From Ephemerocybe angulata (Eukaryota > Basidiomycota > Agaricomycetes > Agaricales > Psathyrellaceae): a DNA stretch of 64,000 bases. The DNA is taken from NCBI GenBank assembly GCA_013368325.1, contig JAACJK010000113.1, forward strand, positions 372,001 through 436,000, read 5' to 3'. The notes under the pieces are model-generated. The model was not told where the DNA came from. It saw nothing but the letters and a program-made list of their open reading frames with translations, and did no database searches. This document shows positions 11,600-23,745 of this stretch, piece after piece. Within the stretch, counting starts at the first letter, position 1, and each line of letters opens with the position of its first letter. A program made the translations under genes and the position numbers.

Positions 11600-13799
11600 C
11601 TAATCTCCCCTTGGCCCAGGCCCGGAATGCCCGCCTCGAATCAGGCCAGTCGCAGCGAGCCCACGGGTAGCAAAGCCGGAACCGCCACGGCCACGTCCGC
11701 GACCGCGGAAGGAGTCCCGATTGTCGCGGTCAATAGCCTGCTTCACCTCCGGAATAATGTCCTTCAGTTTCTAAATGGTTGTCAGTATATAGGAAGAGGA
11801 AGGGTGACCACGATCACGCGCACCTCTGAGTGCTTCTCAAACCCAGCCTTCATCGCATCCTCATCACCGAATTCGACGTAAGCCAGCCTGGCACGTCCAG
11901 CGAAAGGTGGGGGAATATTGACGCGGGTGATCTGATCGAGAAATTAGCCCCACGCCGAAAGTCGAACACAATCACCACTCACCCCCTCCTTTGCCTCATT
12001 ATAAAAGTCCCTGATTTCCGCCTCCGTCGCCTGGACTGTGCCCGCCCATCGCATGAAAATTGTCCACGGGTTCCTGGCCGGCTTGCCTGTCTTTGGAGTA
12101 CGGGTACCACCGCTGCCATCGGTTGGCGACTTCACACCGTCCTCCTCAGTCTTGGAAGTGTCGGGCATTTCATTCGTCGGGGTGTCGGCTGGGGCTGTTG
12201 AGGAGGTCGAGTTGGCAAGGTCCGGCGTGCTCGTTCCGTTGTCAATAGATCCCCTATCTTTCTTGTCCTTCTTGTCCTTCCGTTTACCTTTGTCCTTCTC
12301 AGAGGGAGTCGAGGCGCCGTTGATTCGAGAAGAGGTATCGGGGTTCTCAGAGTCGCCAGCGTTGGGAGGTGGCGTTGAAGGTGTAGACTTGTTCGCGAGA
12401 TGGGGAGGGAGAGGCCTTTCGGGGGCGGGGGTCGAGGCTTTCGTGGGAGGATTGGTGGAAAGGTTGTTTTGGGCAGGTGGCAATGGCGATGAGGTAGCGT
12501 TGGGAGTGGGGGCAACGGTCGCAGTTCTCCTGTATGCGTAATTAAAGCCTTGGAACGATTAGAAAATCTAAGAAATGAGGTCTGGATGAGCACTCACCTT
12601 GGCTTTTGAGTTCGGCGCTGACCCTGCCCTCCTTGACATCGAGGACTAAAGATCCGTAAGCGGCGTCGCACAAGTTCCAGTTCCAGCAGTTCTTCCAGGC
12701 CGGTTCCTCCCCAGCGGCTGCAGGGCCAGTAGTCGGCTGGGAAGGTGGAAGTCGTTCGACGACACTCAAGGCCTTCTCCAAGAGAATGCGCTGGTTATCG
12801 TCGATAACAGCATCTACCTGCGTCTTGACGGTTTCCCAAACTTTGTCAAAGGCCTCTTTGCCTAGTGAGAGCTTGTGTCGGAAGCCTTCAAAGTCACCTT
12901 GAACACTGAACTCATTGTAAGAGGTCGCATATCGGAAATGCAGGCCGGCAGAGATGGTCAGATCAGCTTTGAGGACGAGCGCTAATTGGGCGATGATGCC
13001 CTCACGACCAGGGCTGGCGTGGCTCACGAAGAGACGCGTCTCAGACTGATCGAAAACACGCTGGGCAGTGTCTACTAGCTCTCCGATTTGGAGTGCAGTA
13101 GTCCACATTGTACCCTGGCCTCCAGCAATGGTCGCGTTTCCATCACCATTGTCAAACAGCTTATGCGGAACGAACGCGCCACCGAGACCGAGCAAGCGGA
13201 GCTTGACACCGCCAACATCGAGGCAGCGAGTGGTGGCCTCATCTAGTACGTGCAGGTTTTCGATGGAATACGCGCCAGAGCGGAATTTTTCGATGACGAG
13301 GACATCTTCGCAGGCACCCCAGACGGTGTAGACGGGGACCTGAAGCTTGATTTGGCCGGAGAGGAGGAGAGGGAACTCTGAGAGCAGTTCAATGTTTACG
13401 GTCGCGCGAATGACGGATGGAGGGTTGTCATTTGAGAGGAGATGAGTGCGCTGTGCCGATGGAATCAGGGGCGAATACATGGTGAGGTGTCTGAGCGTGC
13501 GGTCATTGATTTTGTCGAGACTACTGGACTCTTGGGACTCGATGAGCATATAAAGCTGGGCAGGGCACAGTCAACGCACCGAAAAAGCCAAAATCTCCCG
13601 TATGAATGATAGCTTTCGCGTTGGCGTCGCGAGCCAGGTCATTGAGGGCTGAAAGGCGGCCGCGTATGTCGGCAACACAGAGGATGCGACCGTGCGCGGT
13701 GTCGATGACATTTGTCTGAGTGTTGACCTGGTACTGAGTGCGAGGGAGGGGAGAGACGGGAGGACGAGTGGAAGTGGAGGCGGGTCTGGAGGACTGCAT
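11600..13799 (-). CDS. DUF2433 phosphoesterase-like protein with C-terminal RRM and RGG tail
   Basis: Five exons in phase (13580-13799, 12598-13530, 11983-12548, 11824-11931, 11600-11770) give 665 residues. The N-terminal ~400 residues match the fungal DUF2433 metallophosphatase-like family: GRILCVADIRGRLSALNDLA, IIHTGDFGFF, VYTVWGACEDV, LFVSHASPGREG and GLHFRYATSYNEF. A low-complexity Pro/Ser/Lys linker follows. Then comes an RNA-recognition-type fold beginning NPWTIFMRWAG (about residue 545) and continuing ITRVNIPPPFAGRARLAYVEF. The last exon ends in an Arg-Gly-rich tail (RGRGRGRGGSGF). The domain order suggests a phosphoesterase tethered to RNA, but no substrate can be read from the sequence. 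The gene is head to head with MED13, 79 bp between start codons. Confidence 0.85.
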
Positions 13800-13878
13800 G
13801 GTGTTGAGCTAAGGGGCGTTTCCCGCACACATGTCGCAAAATTCCCGGCCGGCAAACGCCGGGCCACACTTAGTAGAG

Positions 13879-16800
13879 ACCATGGCCTCCAAGCCCAGCA
13901 GTGCGCTCCCCATGCCACCGACGATGAGCACTGGCGCTGCTCTGCTGGCCGCCACTATCCCCCTACCGCCGACGCCGTGCGTCGCCGTCGCCGTCTACTC
14001 CCCCGCCCCCACATCCCCGGACTCTCAGCCTGCCGCACACGATGCCATTGAGCTCGCCAGGAGAGCAGTGATCCTGCACAACGCCTCGTCACCCATTCTC
14101 GACTCCGTTCTCACAAGCGTGCGCAGTGGCAAGGAACCGAAGCTCTATCTCTTCTTGATCATCCCGCACGAGTCTGCTAGTGCGGCGGTGGAACGCTTGT
14201 CCGGGCTACAATTTGAGAATCTGCATCGTACGTCCTTCTACCCCTGTCCCAATATCGCATTTACAGACTGTCGCAGAAATATCTCGTTCAACCTTTCAGA
14301 TGCGAGAGCTATCAAGGTACTCGCGCCTCCAACAACTATCTCAATCTACGCTAACAGGATCCAGTAGTTCCGACCCAACAGGTGTTCGCACACATTCTCA
14401 CTTCTTGGACGCCGTTCGCTTGAATATCCTTTCGGACCTCTCGCAAGTGGAGGCGAAGGGACACGTGTTTCCTAAGAGGCTACAAGATGGCTTCGTCCTT
14501 GAGAGGAATGCTGCATCTTCAGACTGGGCATCGGGTTGGAACCAGGGGTCCCACAGGTGCGTCTAATCTCCAGTCCAGCTTTAGCAATACTCATTCCCTT
14601 TAGGCCTATCATCCACTTTCGCTTGCAAATACATATCTCATGGTCCGAAAGCGAGCCATCCCGTCTTGTCGTGCACGCCGTTCCTAGACCAACCCCGTAC
14701 AGCAGCCTTTCACCAACCCCAAACCCAGGGTCACCAATCGTTCTGATGCCCTACGGGACGCCTGCTTACTATCTTAACACCTATAGTGGTCCCTCCAACG
14801 CTCTAGTAAAGCAGTTCCGCGAATCTTTGAGGGGCCTTGGCGCAGGTGATTGGGAGTCACCCGCTGGTACCTCAGATGCAAGCCGTACACCCTTTGTCAT
14901 TGGTTGGATAAGAGTCGAGAATAGGCAGGGCGAAGACAAAGGAACTCTCGTCATCTGGCCGAGTCGACTTTGCTTATCCTATTCTGACAGCTGGGGTCAC
15001 CGTCCACCCTTGGCCTACATACCCGAAATGCCTGCTCCCCTCCAAGCCTCGCCACAGGTCCCGACAACATCTCGGGATGGCATGATTCACAACGAGAGTA
15101 TCGATGAATCCCAGTATCCCGATCAACCCCTTCCCTTCCATTATGAGTCATTCCAAACACCGCCCCACTACGACCCATTGCGTGCTTTCCATAGTCTTAC
15201 CGCTTCCAAATCCAAGGATATCCGATATCTGGCCAACGAAGTCGGCGGATATGTTGACTCTGTCGTTCGAGAGCGAGAGCGAGAAAGGGAGCGGCTGAAG
15301 AAGGAGAGGGAAGCTGGAACCGGTTCCAGCCCAAAGCTGGGCAGGAATCCTGTCTCCTCGTCGACGTCTACGCGTCCTTCTGCATCCACGCCGCTCCCAG
15401 CAGCCTCGACCTCGCAACTTTCGCAGCCCGCCGTCATCCCAGCTGTTACCAACCTCTCACATGCGCATCAAGCACAGGTCTTCTATCCTTCACCTCCGCA
15501 ATCCGGACAGACCCACCCTCCGGTGCCGGACAATACCTCCCCTGACATGGGTGCTGCCGTGTTGCCCACAAATCCAGTCCTTCCCCCGCCACCAAAGACC
15601 CCAGCCGTCCCACCGATACCCCCTTCCCATTCAGATATTCCAAACAATGGATCTGATCTTTTCAACAACTACTCAAATTGGCCCCAATCGTCCGACTCGT
15701 ACATGGACATGGGAATGGATTTCACCATGGATATGGACATGGGATTTAACATGGACATGGACACATCTCGCACAGGGGCGGCTCCCACGTATACCAACCA
15801 CCGCCCATCGCAACTCAACTTCAATGACGCCTTTACAGACGACGACTTTAGCTTTTTCGACCTTCCTTCCAAGGCCGAAGGCAACGTTACTTCCGCCGTT
15901 CCCCAAAGTGCTCCGCTATCCAGCACTTCAACAGATTTCATCTTTGCCCGACCATCTCTCCCATTGCAACAACCCTCTCCGTCCTTGATAGAACATCGTG
16001 CCTCAGGGCCCGGCCCTCCGCCTTTGCAAGCACCCTGGACTCCCGCAACACAGGGTGACGCACCCACACCTCAGCACTTCGACCGCTCCGAATTCCACCC
16101 CGCAGGCTTAATTCCCTCGTCCCCTGGTCCGTCTCCAGAGCCCCATTTAACGCCCGAAACTCCTACTGTCCAGCTAGCCTTTGAATCGAGTGTCAAGCAA
16201 CCCGTGCCGACAAGGGCTTTGAGCGGACCAGTCGTCTTCGACGCTATACCTTTCTCCGCAAGTCACAAAAGCACCGACACGAAGTATTCGTTCGGCAAGT
16301 TTGCTTTGCCAAGTCCATCCCCCGAACCAGGGTACGAGGATCATCCTCCAACACCGCCGGTTTCGTCTCCCCTCGGGAAGACATGGAGAGCGCGGTACAA
16401 CTCGGCCACGGATCCGCGCATTGGGGTTGTGAAGCAACTCATAGGCGCAAAGCGTAAGGCATCGCCCACTCCTCATTCCAGGAATGGACCACCATCCAGC
16501 TCTGCTTGGATGGACGTCACCGAGGACAATGAGGTCGCAAATCAAGGAGATGCCATGAACGTTTCGTCTGACAGCGACTCTGAAGACGGCAACAACGACG
16601 AAGACTCCGAGTGCGATAGTCCCCAGCTTTCTCGACCCTCGACCCCCTCCCCTTCGTACCTTCCTCTCGGGCCTACCTTGCTCCACGTCCATTTTGACCA
16701 TACGCAGCTCTTACCCATCAGCACTCCTCTCCGCTCGCCTGGTGCCATTGCACTCCGGATCAATCAGTCATCTTCTGCTCCGTTCGCCTCTGTCCCGACG

Positions 16801-19004
16801 CCTGTCTCCCCTGCTGCCGCCCTCGGAGCAGCTTCGGAGCAATCCAAATCCCTGGAATCTGCTGCATTCTCTATTGCAACAGAGTTCGTCGAGAATTCTT
16901 TGTGGGCGGATATCTGGAAGATCAATAATCAACGTTCGGCGTACCCTGCGACTGTCTGGCCAGATGATATTAAGGGGGCCGCAGATGTACTTCGTCAGTT
17001 GCGCGGTGCAGGCGGGTTGTCCAACCTCTCTACTATCTTTGCTTTAGGTAAGATATACGCTCACCTACTATACTCTCCTGAATCTCATTCCGTCTTCAGA
17101 TTCCTCTGCGAAGCTTGAACCATTCGAACCTCCCTACATCTCCATTGGCAAAGGCGATGCCGTTATCCAGCTGCTTCCCTCCGCTCTCCGCTTCTGGGAA
17201 AAGCTTGATCTTGGACCGAAAGGCGGACGCAAGGACATCGAAATCTACGCGCTTTACGAAGACTTTGATGACCAGAAGCGGACAACTGTTGACACTTGGT
17301 TGTCAGCAGCGGGTGCGTTTTACAAGGTATGTATACCAATTCCGCACTGTTGGGTCGAGCGATTGTTAAATGGTGAATCAGGCGAGGCATATGGGCCAAT
17401 TTATTCGCGGATGTACGAACCCCGCCAATGACGCGCTTCTTCCTGTTCGATTCGATGCGACGTTCCGAAAGACTCTCAGTAAGCTCCCTGCTTGGTGTGA
17501 GACCTACCCTCTAACTCTTGCCTCCAGCTTCCTTCATATCCAACATTATCAACGCCCCCCATCCCATCGTTATCATCCTCTTCGTCCCGGTGACTGCGAT
17601 GACAATGGCTTCTCCTGCCTTGCGAACACTGCTTTCATCCACTAAGAAAGCTCTCAACACCTTCGAAGGACAAATTATCTTCCACCTCGTCCCCGACTCG
17701 CACCTTGTCGACCTCGAGCACTCTCCCCGTGGATACCCCCTCCTTGACGAATTCTGCACGTCGATCTACAACCGGATCCACGTCGGCGTCGAGCGTAACC
17801 TGTCGCGCCGCATGCACGGATCGGCACCGACACCCAACCTTTTATTCCAAGAGCCAAGCTTCACACTTTCGCGCCCTCTGCACAGCAAAGTTACGTACGT
17901 GCACTCGACGCATGCCTCGCTAGACGTCGTAGACCGCTTCACGCTCCTGCACATTGGGTATCAGCTTAGTTCGTGCAAGAGGTGGGTTCTTGCGAGCTGC
18001 GTTGATCAGCGCGGGGAAGAGTACGATCTGGGGCTCTGGCTGATGCATCCGGACGAGGACGCGGGGGAAGGAGCAGACTCGGCTTCTGCACTCAAGGGCG
18101 AGGAGGCATTCGTGATCGACAAGGTCTGGAACTTTGCGCTCGACTTTGCGAGAAAGGTGGATGTTGAATGGCAGGTGGTAATTACCAAGTTGGGGTTGAT
18201 GTCTCCACGAGAAGTTCAAGGTCAGTCGATATTATCTATGTTGTCGGCATGTACTAATTCATTTCCGTCTCAGCTTGGACAGACCAATTCGAAAGGCAGG
18301 AACAGCTCGACAGGGAAGAGCGCCTCAAACATCCCAGAATCCGCCATACACCATTACACGTAACCCTAGCATCAGCCGACAGCAACACCCCATGGACACT
18401 AGTCGAACCCAACCCTATGCCGCTATCACCCACAAAAATTCCCCGAACACCGGCAAACCTCAAACACACCGCACATTTCAGCGACGTCTCTGCCTCATTC
18501 TACGCGATATTTCCCCACAGCAAGCTTTCTGTTGGCGTGCCCCCAGATGACCATTGCTATAGTGCCTCGCTTGTCTGCGAACCTCCTCTCTCTCCTACTC
18601 CAAGCCAAGAGCTGCCCGCAGGCGGGGGCGACCCCAGCGCTAATTCCACCGTTTCCAGCGGCTCTCCGCAAGAAGACGATTTACCCCATCCCATTCCCTT
18701 CATACCCTTATCCACATCCACTCTAATTCGGCTCCCATACCAGCCCAGCGAAACTCCTATTGACATGCTCCACATCCATGTCCTCAAGCACTTGCACAGC
18801 GCGGGCGCTAGTGAGCATAATTCCCTGTCCGACCTGCAAGGGGACATCACACGAAACTTTTACGAACTTGCGGTCCTTTCCAACACCCGCTTCCGGCTTG
18901 ACAAGAGCCCTATCTTACCCTTCCACCTCGCTGCTATCGACTCTATGCGGTTTTGCTTAGATTGCGACTGGGAATATCTTGAAGGCTCCAGCGCCGAACC
19001 TTAA
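13879..19004 (+). CDS. MED13: Mediator complex subunit 13 (Ssn2/Srb9)
   Basis: Eight exons (13879-14227, 14277-14316, 14365-14556, 14604-17047, 17100-17326, 17382-17478, 17528-18220, 18274-19004) give 1590 residues. MED13 belongs to the CDK8 kinase module that docks on Mediator and represses or tunes RNA polymerase II transcription. The N-terminal domain is recognisable by THSHFLDAVRLNIL and RLQDGFVLERNA with GPSNALVKQFRESLRGLG. A long Pro/Ser-rich middle includes a striking Met/Asp repeat (about residues 560-583) and an acidic run. The conserved C-terminal half runs from WADIWKINNQRSAYPA through PPYISIGKGDAVIQLLPSALRFW and FALDFARKVDVEWQVV to the last exon. An upstream in-frame ATG at 13831 exists; 13879 was preferred because it leaves room for a promoter and has AGACCATGG context. 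The acceptors used at 14276 and 14364 were chosen to hold phase. Confidence 0.9.
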
Positions 19005-19225
19005 TTTTCATTATTCATTCACTGTATCTGGCTTCCCTCGCTATTTCGCATGTTCCTTTTCTTTACCTTGCACCTCATTTTCCCGTTCATTTTCCAAGTG
19101 CCTGTTGCAATACTGTACTTTTAGTAGATTTAGTCGTCTAATGCATTGGGAAGGGCTAGCTCGACACTGGCAAAGCGATACGTTACGGCTCGAAAGTCCA
19201 ACAGCTCCATTAACCGACCAATAGA

Positions 19226-20193
19226 CTACTGGTTCTTCTTCTCCTGAGCGTTGAAGTTCTTGGGCATGTCCATCTTGATGGGATTCTGGATGCCAGCAAG
19301 GGCCTTGATGCCAACCATGAGAACTGGGATGAGGATAAAGAAGATGACGAGGAAGATGCTAATGAGCCCTGGTGTAAGTATCTGGTAGCGCTTCAGGATA
19401 CCGCCCTCAGGGAGGTCGTCGTTGATAAAGACGTGGGGGCTCGCGCGGGCAGAAAGGGCAGATAGGGGCACTCCGCTGTAGATAACAAGGTGGTTGGGGA
19501 AGACGGATGCGAGGGCGTCGAGTTCCTCAGCGAGCGCACGCTCTGCAGAATCTGGTAAGTCGGCGAGAAGGGGACAAGCAGGAGTGCGTACCTTGGTTGC
19601 GCATAGCCACCCTCCTTGCTGCGCCGCTCTCCTTCAGGTCGGGGAGCCCCAGGCTGACAACGGTCTTCCTTCCGTGGTCAAGCACAACACCAGAGTCCCC
19701 AGGGGAGTATCTCAGGAGCTTGGACTCGCATTCCTTCGCCAAGTCCTGTGCGCGATTAGATAGGAGCGCCGATGCATCGTCGTTCACAAGGTACTGGAAG
19801 GTGCGGGACGACGGCGAGTGGGCGAGGAGCTGCGGCAGGTCGCTGCTTTCCGGCGAAAGGTTCCTCAAGTCTGATGCGTGCAGCTGAAATCCGGTTAGTT
19901 TGGGGCTGAAGAAGATGGGTGAGCACGCACTCCGCGCTGCTGGACGAGCACGACGGCATCGTAATCGCAGACTTGTTCGGATGACAACAGAGAATCGAGC
20001 ACGGTAGATGCTTGAAGCGCAGTTGACGGCAGAGCGTCAATGGCGTCCGAGCTATAGTTGGGGTTGAGCTCGAGATACGAGGACTGTAGAGCGATATCTA
20101 CCTCTCAGACGACCATACGAGCAGCGGTGCCGTGTTCGAAAAGGCAGAAACGAGGGGAACAGCGACAGCAAGGAGACCGAGCAGTCGCGTCAT
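19226..20193 (-). CDS. BIG1: BIG1-like ER membrane protein (V-ATPase assembly)
   Basis: Four exons (20102-20193, 19931-20051, 19592-19883, 19226-19551) give 276 residues. The protein opens with a signal peptide (MTRLLGLLAVAVPLVSAFS), continues with an ER-lumenal domain, and ends with one transmembrane helix (LISIFLVIFFILIPVLMVG) and a short cytosolic tail with Lys near the end. This layout and the phrase NTAPLLVWSSE fit Big1, an ER protein needed for beta-1,6-glucan and wall integrity and related to the V-ATPase accessory subunit Voa1/Ac45 family. The gene converges with MED13 (221 bp apart) and diverges from the acyl-CoA dehydrogenase (155 bp between starts). The assignment rests on topology and C-terminal similarity. 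Confidence 0.78.
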
Positions 20194-20348
20194 GGCGGTC
20201 GAGGACAAACAGGGATTGATGCGAGCCAGTTCGGTTTGGGCAGCTCGGCTTCGGTTACCATCAATAACACATGCTCCGGATTCCGTTAAATAGGAGACAT
20301 CCCCGCATTTCTGGGGAACTTGACTTTATCCCTGCCCCGCTTTCCTCC

Positions 20349-21981
20349 ATGTTCAGACTCGCTGCTCGCTCTGCCAGGCCCCTTCGCGTTGTCCGCCCTG
20401 CTGCTAGGTTCGTCGCCCTCGTCTTCCATCACTCTGTCTTCCTCTGAACATAGTTCCCAGGACGTTCGCGACCTCGAGATGTATTCGCGAAGAGCACCGG
20501 CAGCCCACCTCTCTTGATACATTTACGGAGGAGGAACAGATGCTGAGGGAATCTGGTACGCGTAGCGGATCTCCCTACTTCTATTTCATCTCACCCTTGC
20601 CTAGTTCGACGCTTCGCTGTTGACGTTGTTGGCCCCAAGGTCCGGGAAATGGACGAGAACGAGATGATGGACCCTTCTATCATCAAGGGACTTTTCGAGC
20701 AGGGTGTAGGTAGTCCTATACCACCTCCTGCTAGTCCCGCCTGACTCCCATCTTTAGCTCATGGGTATTGAGACCAGCGCAGAACACTCCGGCGCCGAGT
20801 GCTCCTTCACTTCCGCCATCATTGCCATTGAGGAGCTCGCCAAGATCGACCCCTCAGTCTCTGTTCTCTGCGACGTCCACAACACCCTCGTCAACACCGT
20901 CGTCCGCAAGTACGGTACCAAGGAGCAGCAGGACAAATATCTCCCAAAGCTCTCCGAGTCTTGGGTACGCTAAAATAGCCTTTACCAATCCATGCAACAC
21001 GCTTGGCTAACCGCGCGCTCCACAGCTCGGATCTTTCTGTCTGTCTGAAGCCGCCTCTGGCTCTGATGCGTTCGCTCTCCAAACGCGTGCCAAGAAGGAG
21101 GGCTCGCACTGGATTCTCAATGGCTCGAAGATGTGGATCACCAACTCATACGAGGCAGAGTTCTTCCTTGTTTTCGCTAATGTAAGTGTCTCGTATACAC
21201 CAATCACCAATGTCCCTATTGACGTGTTCGACTTAGATTGACCCTAGCAAGGGATACAAGGGTATCACCTGCTTCATTGTCGAGAAGGACATGGGCATCC
21301 AGGTCGCGAAGAAGGAGCAGAAGCTCGGAATCCGCGCCTCATCTACCTGCACCCTCAGCTTTGACGACGTGAAGGTCCCCGAGGAGAATGTTCTCGGTGG
21401 TGAGGGCAATGGATACAAGGTATGCGCCCCTCGGCTAAGCAGTATACAATACTAACTGCCCTCAAACAGATTGCCATCGAAATTCTGAACGAAGGTCGCA
21501 TTGGTATTGCCGCCCAGATGCTCGGTCTCGCCCAGGGCGCCTTCGACAAGGCCGTCCCTTACACCTTCGAGCGCAAGCAGTTCGGCCAGCCCATCGGCAC
21601 CTTCCAGAGTATGCAGCACCAGATGGCCAAGGCTGCCATCGAAATCGAGGCTGCGCGTCTCCTCACCTACAATGCCGCGCGCCGAAAGGAAGAGGGCCTG
21701 TCCTTCACCCGCGAGGCTGCCATGGCCAAATACTACGCCAGCGTCGTAGCGCAAAATGTCTCTGGACAGGCCATCGAGTGGTGTGGTGGCATTGGCTTCA
21801 CGCGTGAAACCGGAATCGAAAAGTACTGGAGAGATTCCAAGATCGTACGTCCTACTTTTACGCGTCGCTTACTCACTCGCTTAATTCACGCGTCTCGCTC
21901 CAGGGTGCCATATATGAGGGAACATCAAACATCCAGCTGCAGACCATCGCAAAGTTCATTCAGAAGGACTACTCATCATAA
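20349..21981 (+). CDS. Short/branched-chain acyl-CoA dehydrogenase, mitochondrial
   Basis: Eight exons (20349-20407, 20461-20555, 20605-20705, 20758-20964, 21026-21181, 21237-21419, 21470-21844, 21904-21981) give 417 residues. The Arg-rich N-terminus ([15 protein letters not shown]) is a mitochondrial presequence. The three acyl-CoA dehydrogenase domains follow: [28 protein letters not shown] with [16 protein letters not shown] in the FAD-contact sheet domain; and [17 protein letters not shown] to [12 protein letters not shown] in the C-terminal helical domain. The Glu of YEGTSNIQ in the last exon is the usual catalytic base position. The enzyme oxidises short or 2-methyl-branched acyl-CoA in isoleucine/fatty-acid breakdown and passes electrons to ETF. 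Overall it is closest to ACADSB by eye. Confidence 0.93.
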
Positions 21982-22183
21982 AATCCTTCCTATACAACTG
22001 TAATATCTAGTCTAATTCACGCATATCTACTCGTTTACCGTTCTGGCAATGGAGTGCCCTAAACAGGGGCCTTCAAATTAACTTCGGTGATCTCCCTCCA
22101 TATGCATTCCTAATCCGGCAGGTGGTGGTTATCTTCCGCTGGGCCGATTAACGACTCTTATCTCTTCTCCACCACCTCTCACC

Positions 22184-23636
22184 ATGCCAGGCCGTCTCCA
22201 ACACAAGGTAACCCCTCCCCGTCCTCCCACAATGAAAAGCCTCTAACACCTTGCAGTCCGCACTCATCACAGGCGCTGGCTCGTCCGTCTCCTGATCAAC
22301 ATTGAGATCAAATCTAATCTACTAACCCCTATGCTGCAGCGGCATCGGGCTCGAGTCCTCCATCCTCTTCGCGCAGGAGGGCGCCAACGTTCTGCTCGTC
22401 GACGTCAATATTGCGAATGCCGAGAAGGCTGCGGCCCTTGTGCAGGAACGCTTCCCAAACGTCAAGGCGATCCCATACAAGGCTGATGTGAGCAAGGAGG
22501 CGGAGGTCGAGGCTGCCGTCGCGACCGCTGTGAAGGAGTTTGGTCGATTGGATGTTATGGTGCGACCCACAGCTTCCTTATTCTTCCTCTCTAAATCATA
22601 AACGACGCGTCCCCCAGTTCAACAACGCAGGTAAACTCTTCCCGCTCTCCTCCCAATCTAATCATCCTTGCTCAGTACGCCTTGCACATCAGGCATCATG
22701 CACCCCGAGGACGACAACGCACTCAACACCGAGGAGCGCATCTGGGACCTCACCATGAACATCAACCTCAAGGGCGTCTGGTTCGGCTGCAAGCATGCGA
22801 TCAAAGCCATGCGCGAGAACCCCACCGACGCGGCGAAGGGGCTGCAGACCGGAGGCAGCATCATCAATACCGCGAGCTTCGTCGCCATCATGGGGGCTGC
22901 GACTCCCCAACTTGCTTGTGCGCATCCTACGATTCTTTGAGCACTGATCATCGATTGTTAACTCGTGCCTTAACAATTACGCAGATACCGCATCCAAGGT
23001 CCGGTGGTGCAAATCACACGGCCGAGCCTAATTTGACTTATGGTTTTGAGTACAGGGAGCTGTGCTCGCGATGACCCGAGAGCTTGCCATGGTGCATGCG
23101 CGCGAAGGTATCCGCCTGAACTCGCTCTGCCCGTGAGTATCTGATTACAATCATACTTCACGACCTTGAGCTTACCCATCTATCTTCTCTGCACAGTGGT
23201 CCCCTGAAGACTCGTACGTACCCAGATTATACATCCCTCTCTACGGGAAGGAATGGAAATCAACTGAGCTGCATTCCACGCTAGCCCTGCTGATGGACTT
23301 CCTCAACACCGACGAGAAGAAGCAGCGGCGCCTCGTCCACCTGCCCATGGGCCGTTTCGGAGAAGCCGTCGAGCTCGCCAACGCAGCCCTCTTCCGTAAG
23401 CCCGCTACAAGTATCACAAGCACCCAGCTAACATCTGACAAACATCACACAGTGGCGAGCAGCGAGAGCAGCTACATCACGGTGAGCATGCATGCTTGCA
23501 AAGCATGCACATGGGTTCTGACAGTTTACCATAGGGCACCGATTTCAAGGTGGATGGAGGACTCTCGTCAGCATATGTCACCGCGCTCGGAGAGCCCGCG
23601 CTGCCACCCCCGACGAGCCTCGTCAACCCTGCCTGA
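22184..23636 (+). CDS. Short-chain dehydrogenase/reductase with several microexons
   Basis: Eleven exons (22184-22207, 22257-22282, 22340-22559, 22618-22630, 22693-22917, 22985-22998, 23056-23132, 23197-23213, 23285-23395, 23453-23481, 23535-23636) join in phase to 285 residues. The Rossmann fold is complete: TGAGSGIGLES for NAD(P) binding, ADVSKEAEVE, NNAG split across a 13-nt exon, INTASF with the catalytic Ser, YTASK with Tyr and Lys carried mostly by a 14-nt exon, and the VDGGLSSAYV end. The substrate cannot be told. It reads in the same direction as the acyl-CoA dehydrogenase, 202 bp downstream, and converges with MPO1. Missing any microexon would destroy NNAG or YxxxK, which is strong support for them. 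Confidence 0.9.
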
Positions 23637-23745
23637 AAGACTGAATTGTACATTGCGAGAGAGGAATAATACATACATTGTCGAAGAGCAAGGACTTGAA
23701 GTAAAGTTGATCGTTCCACTGGTATATACGGTGTGAAAGAGGGTA

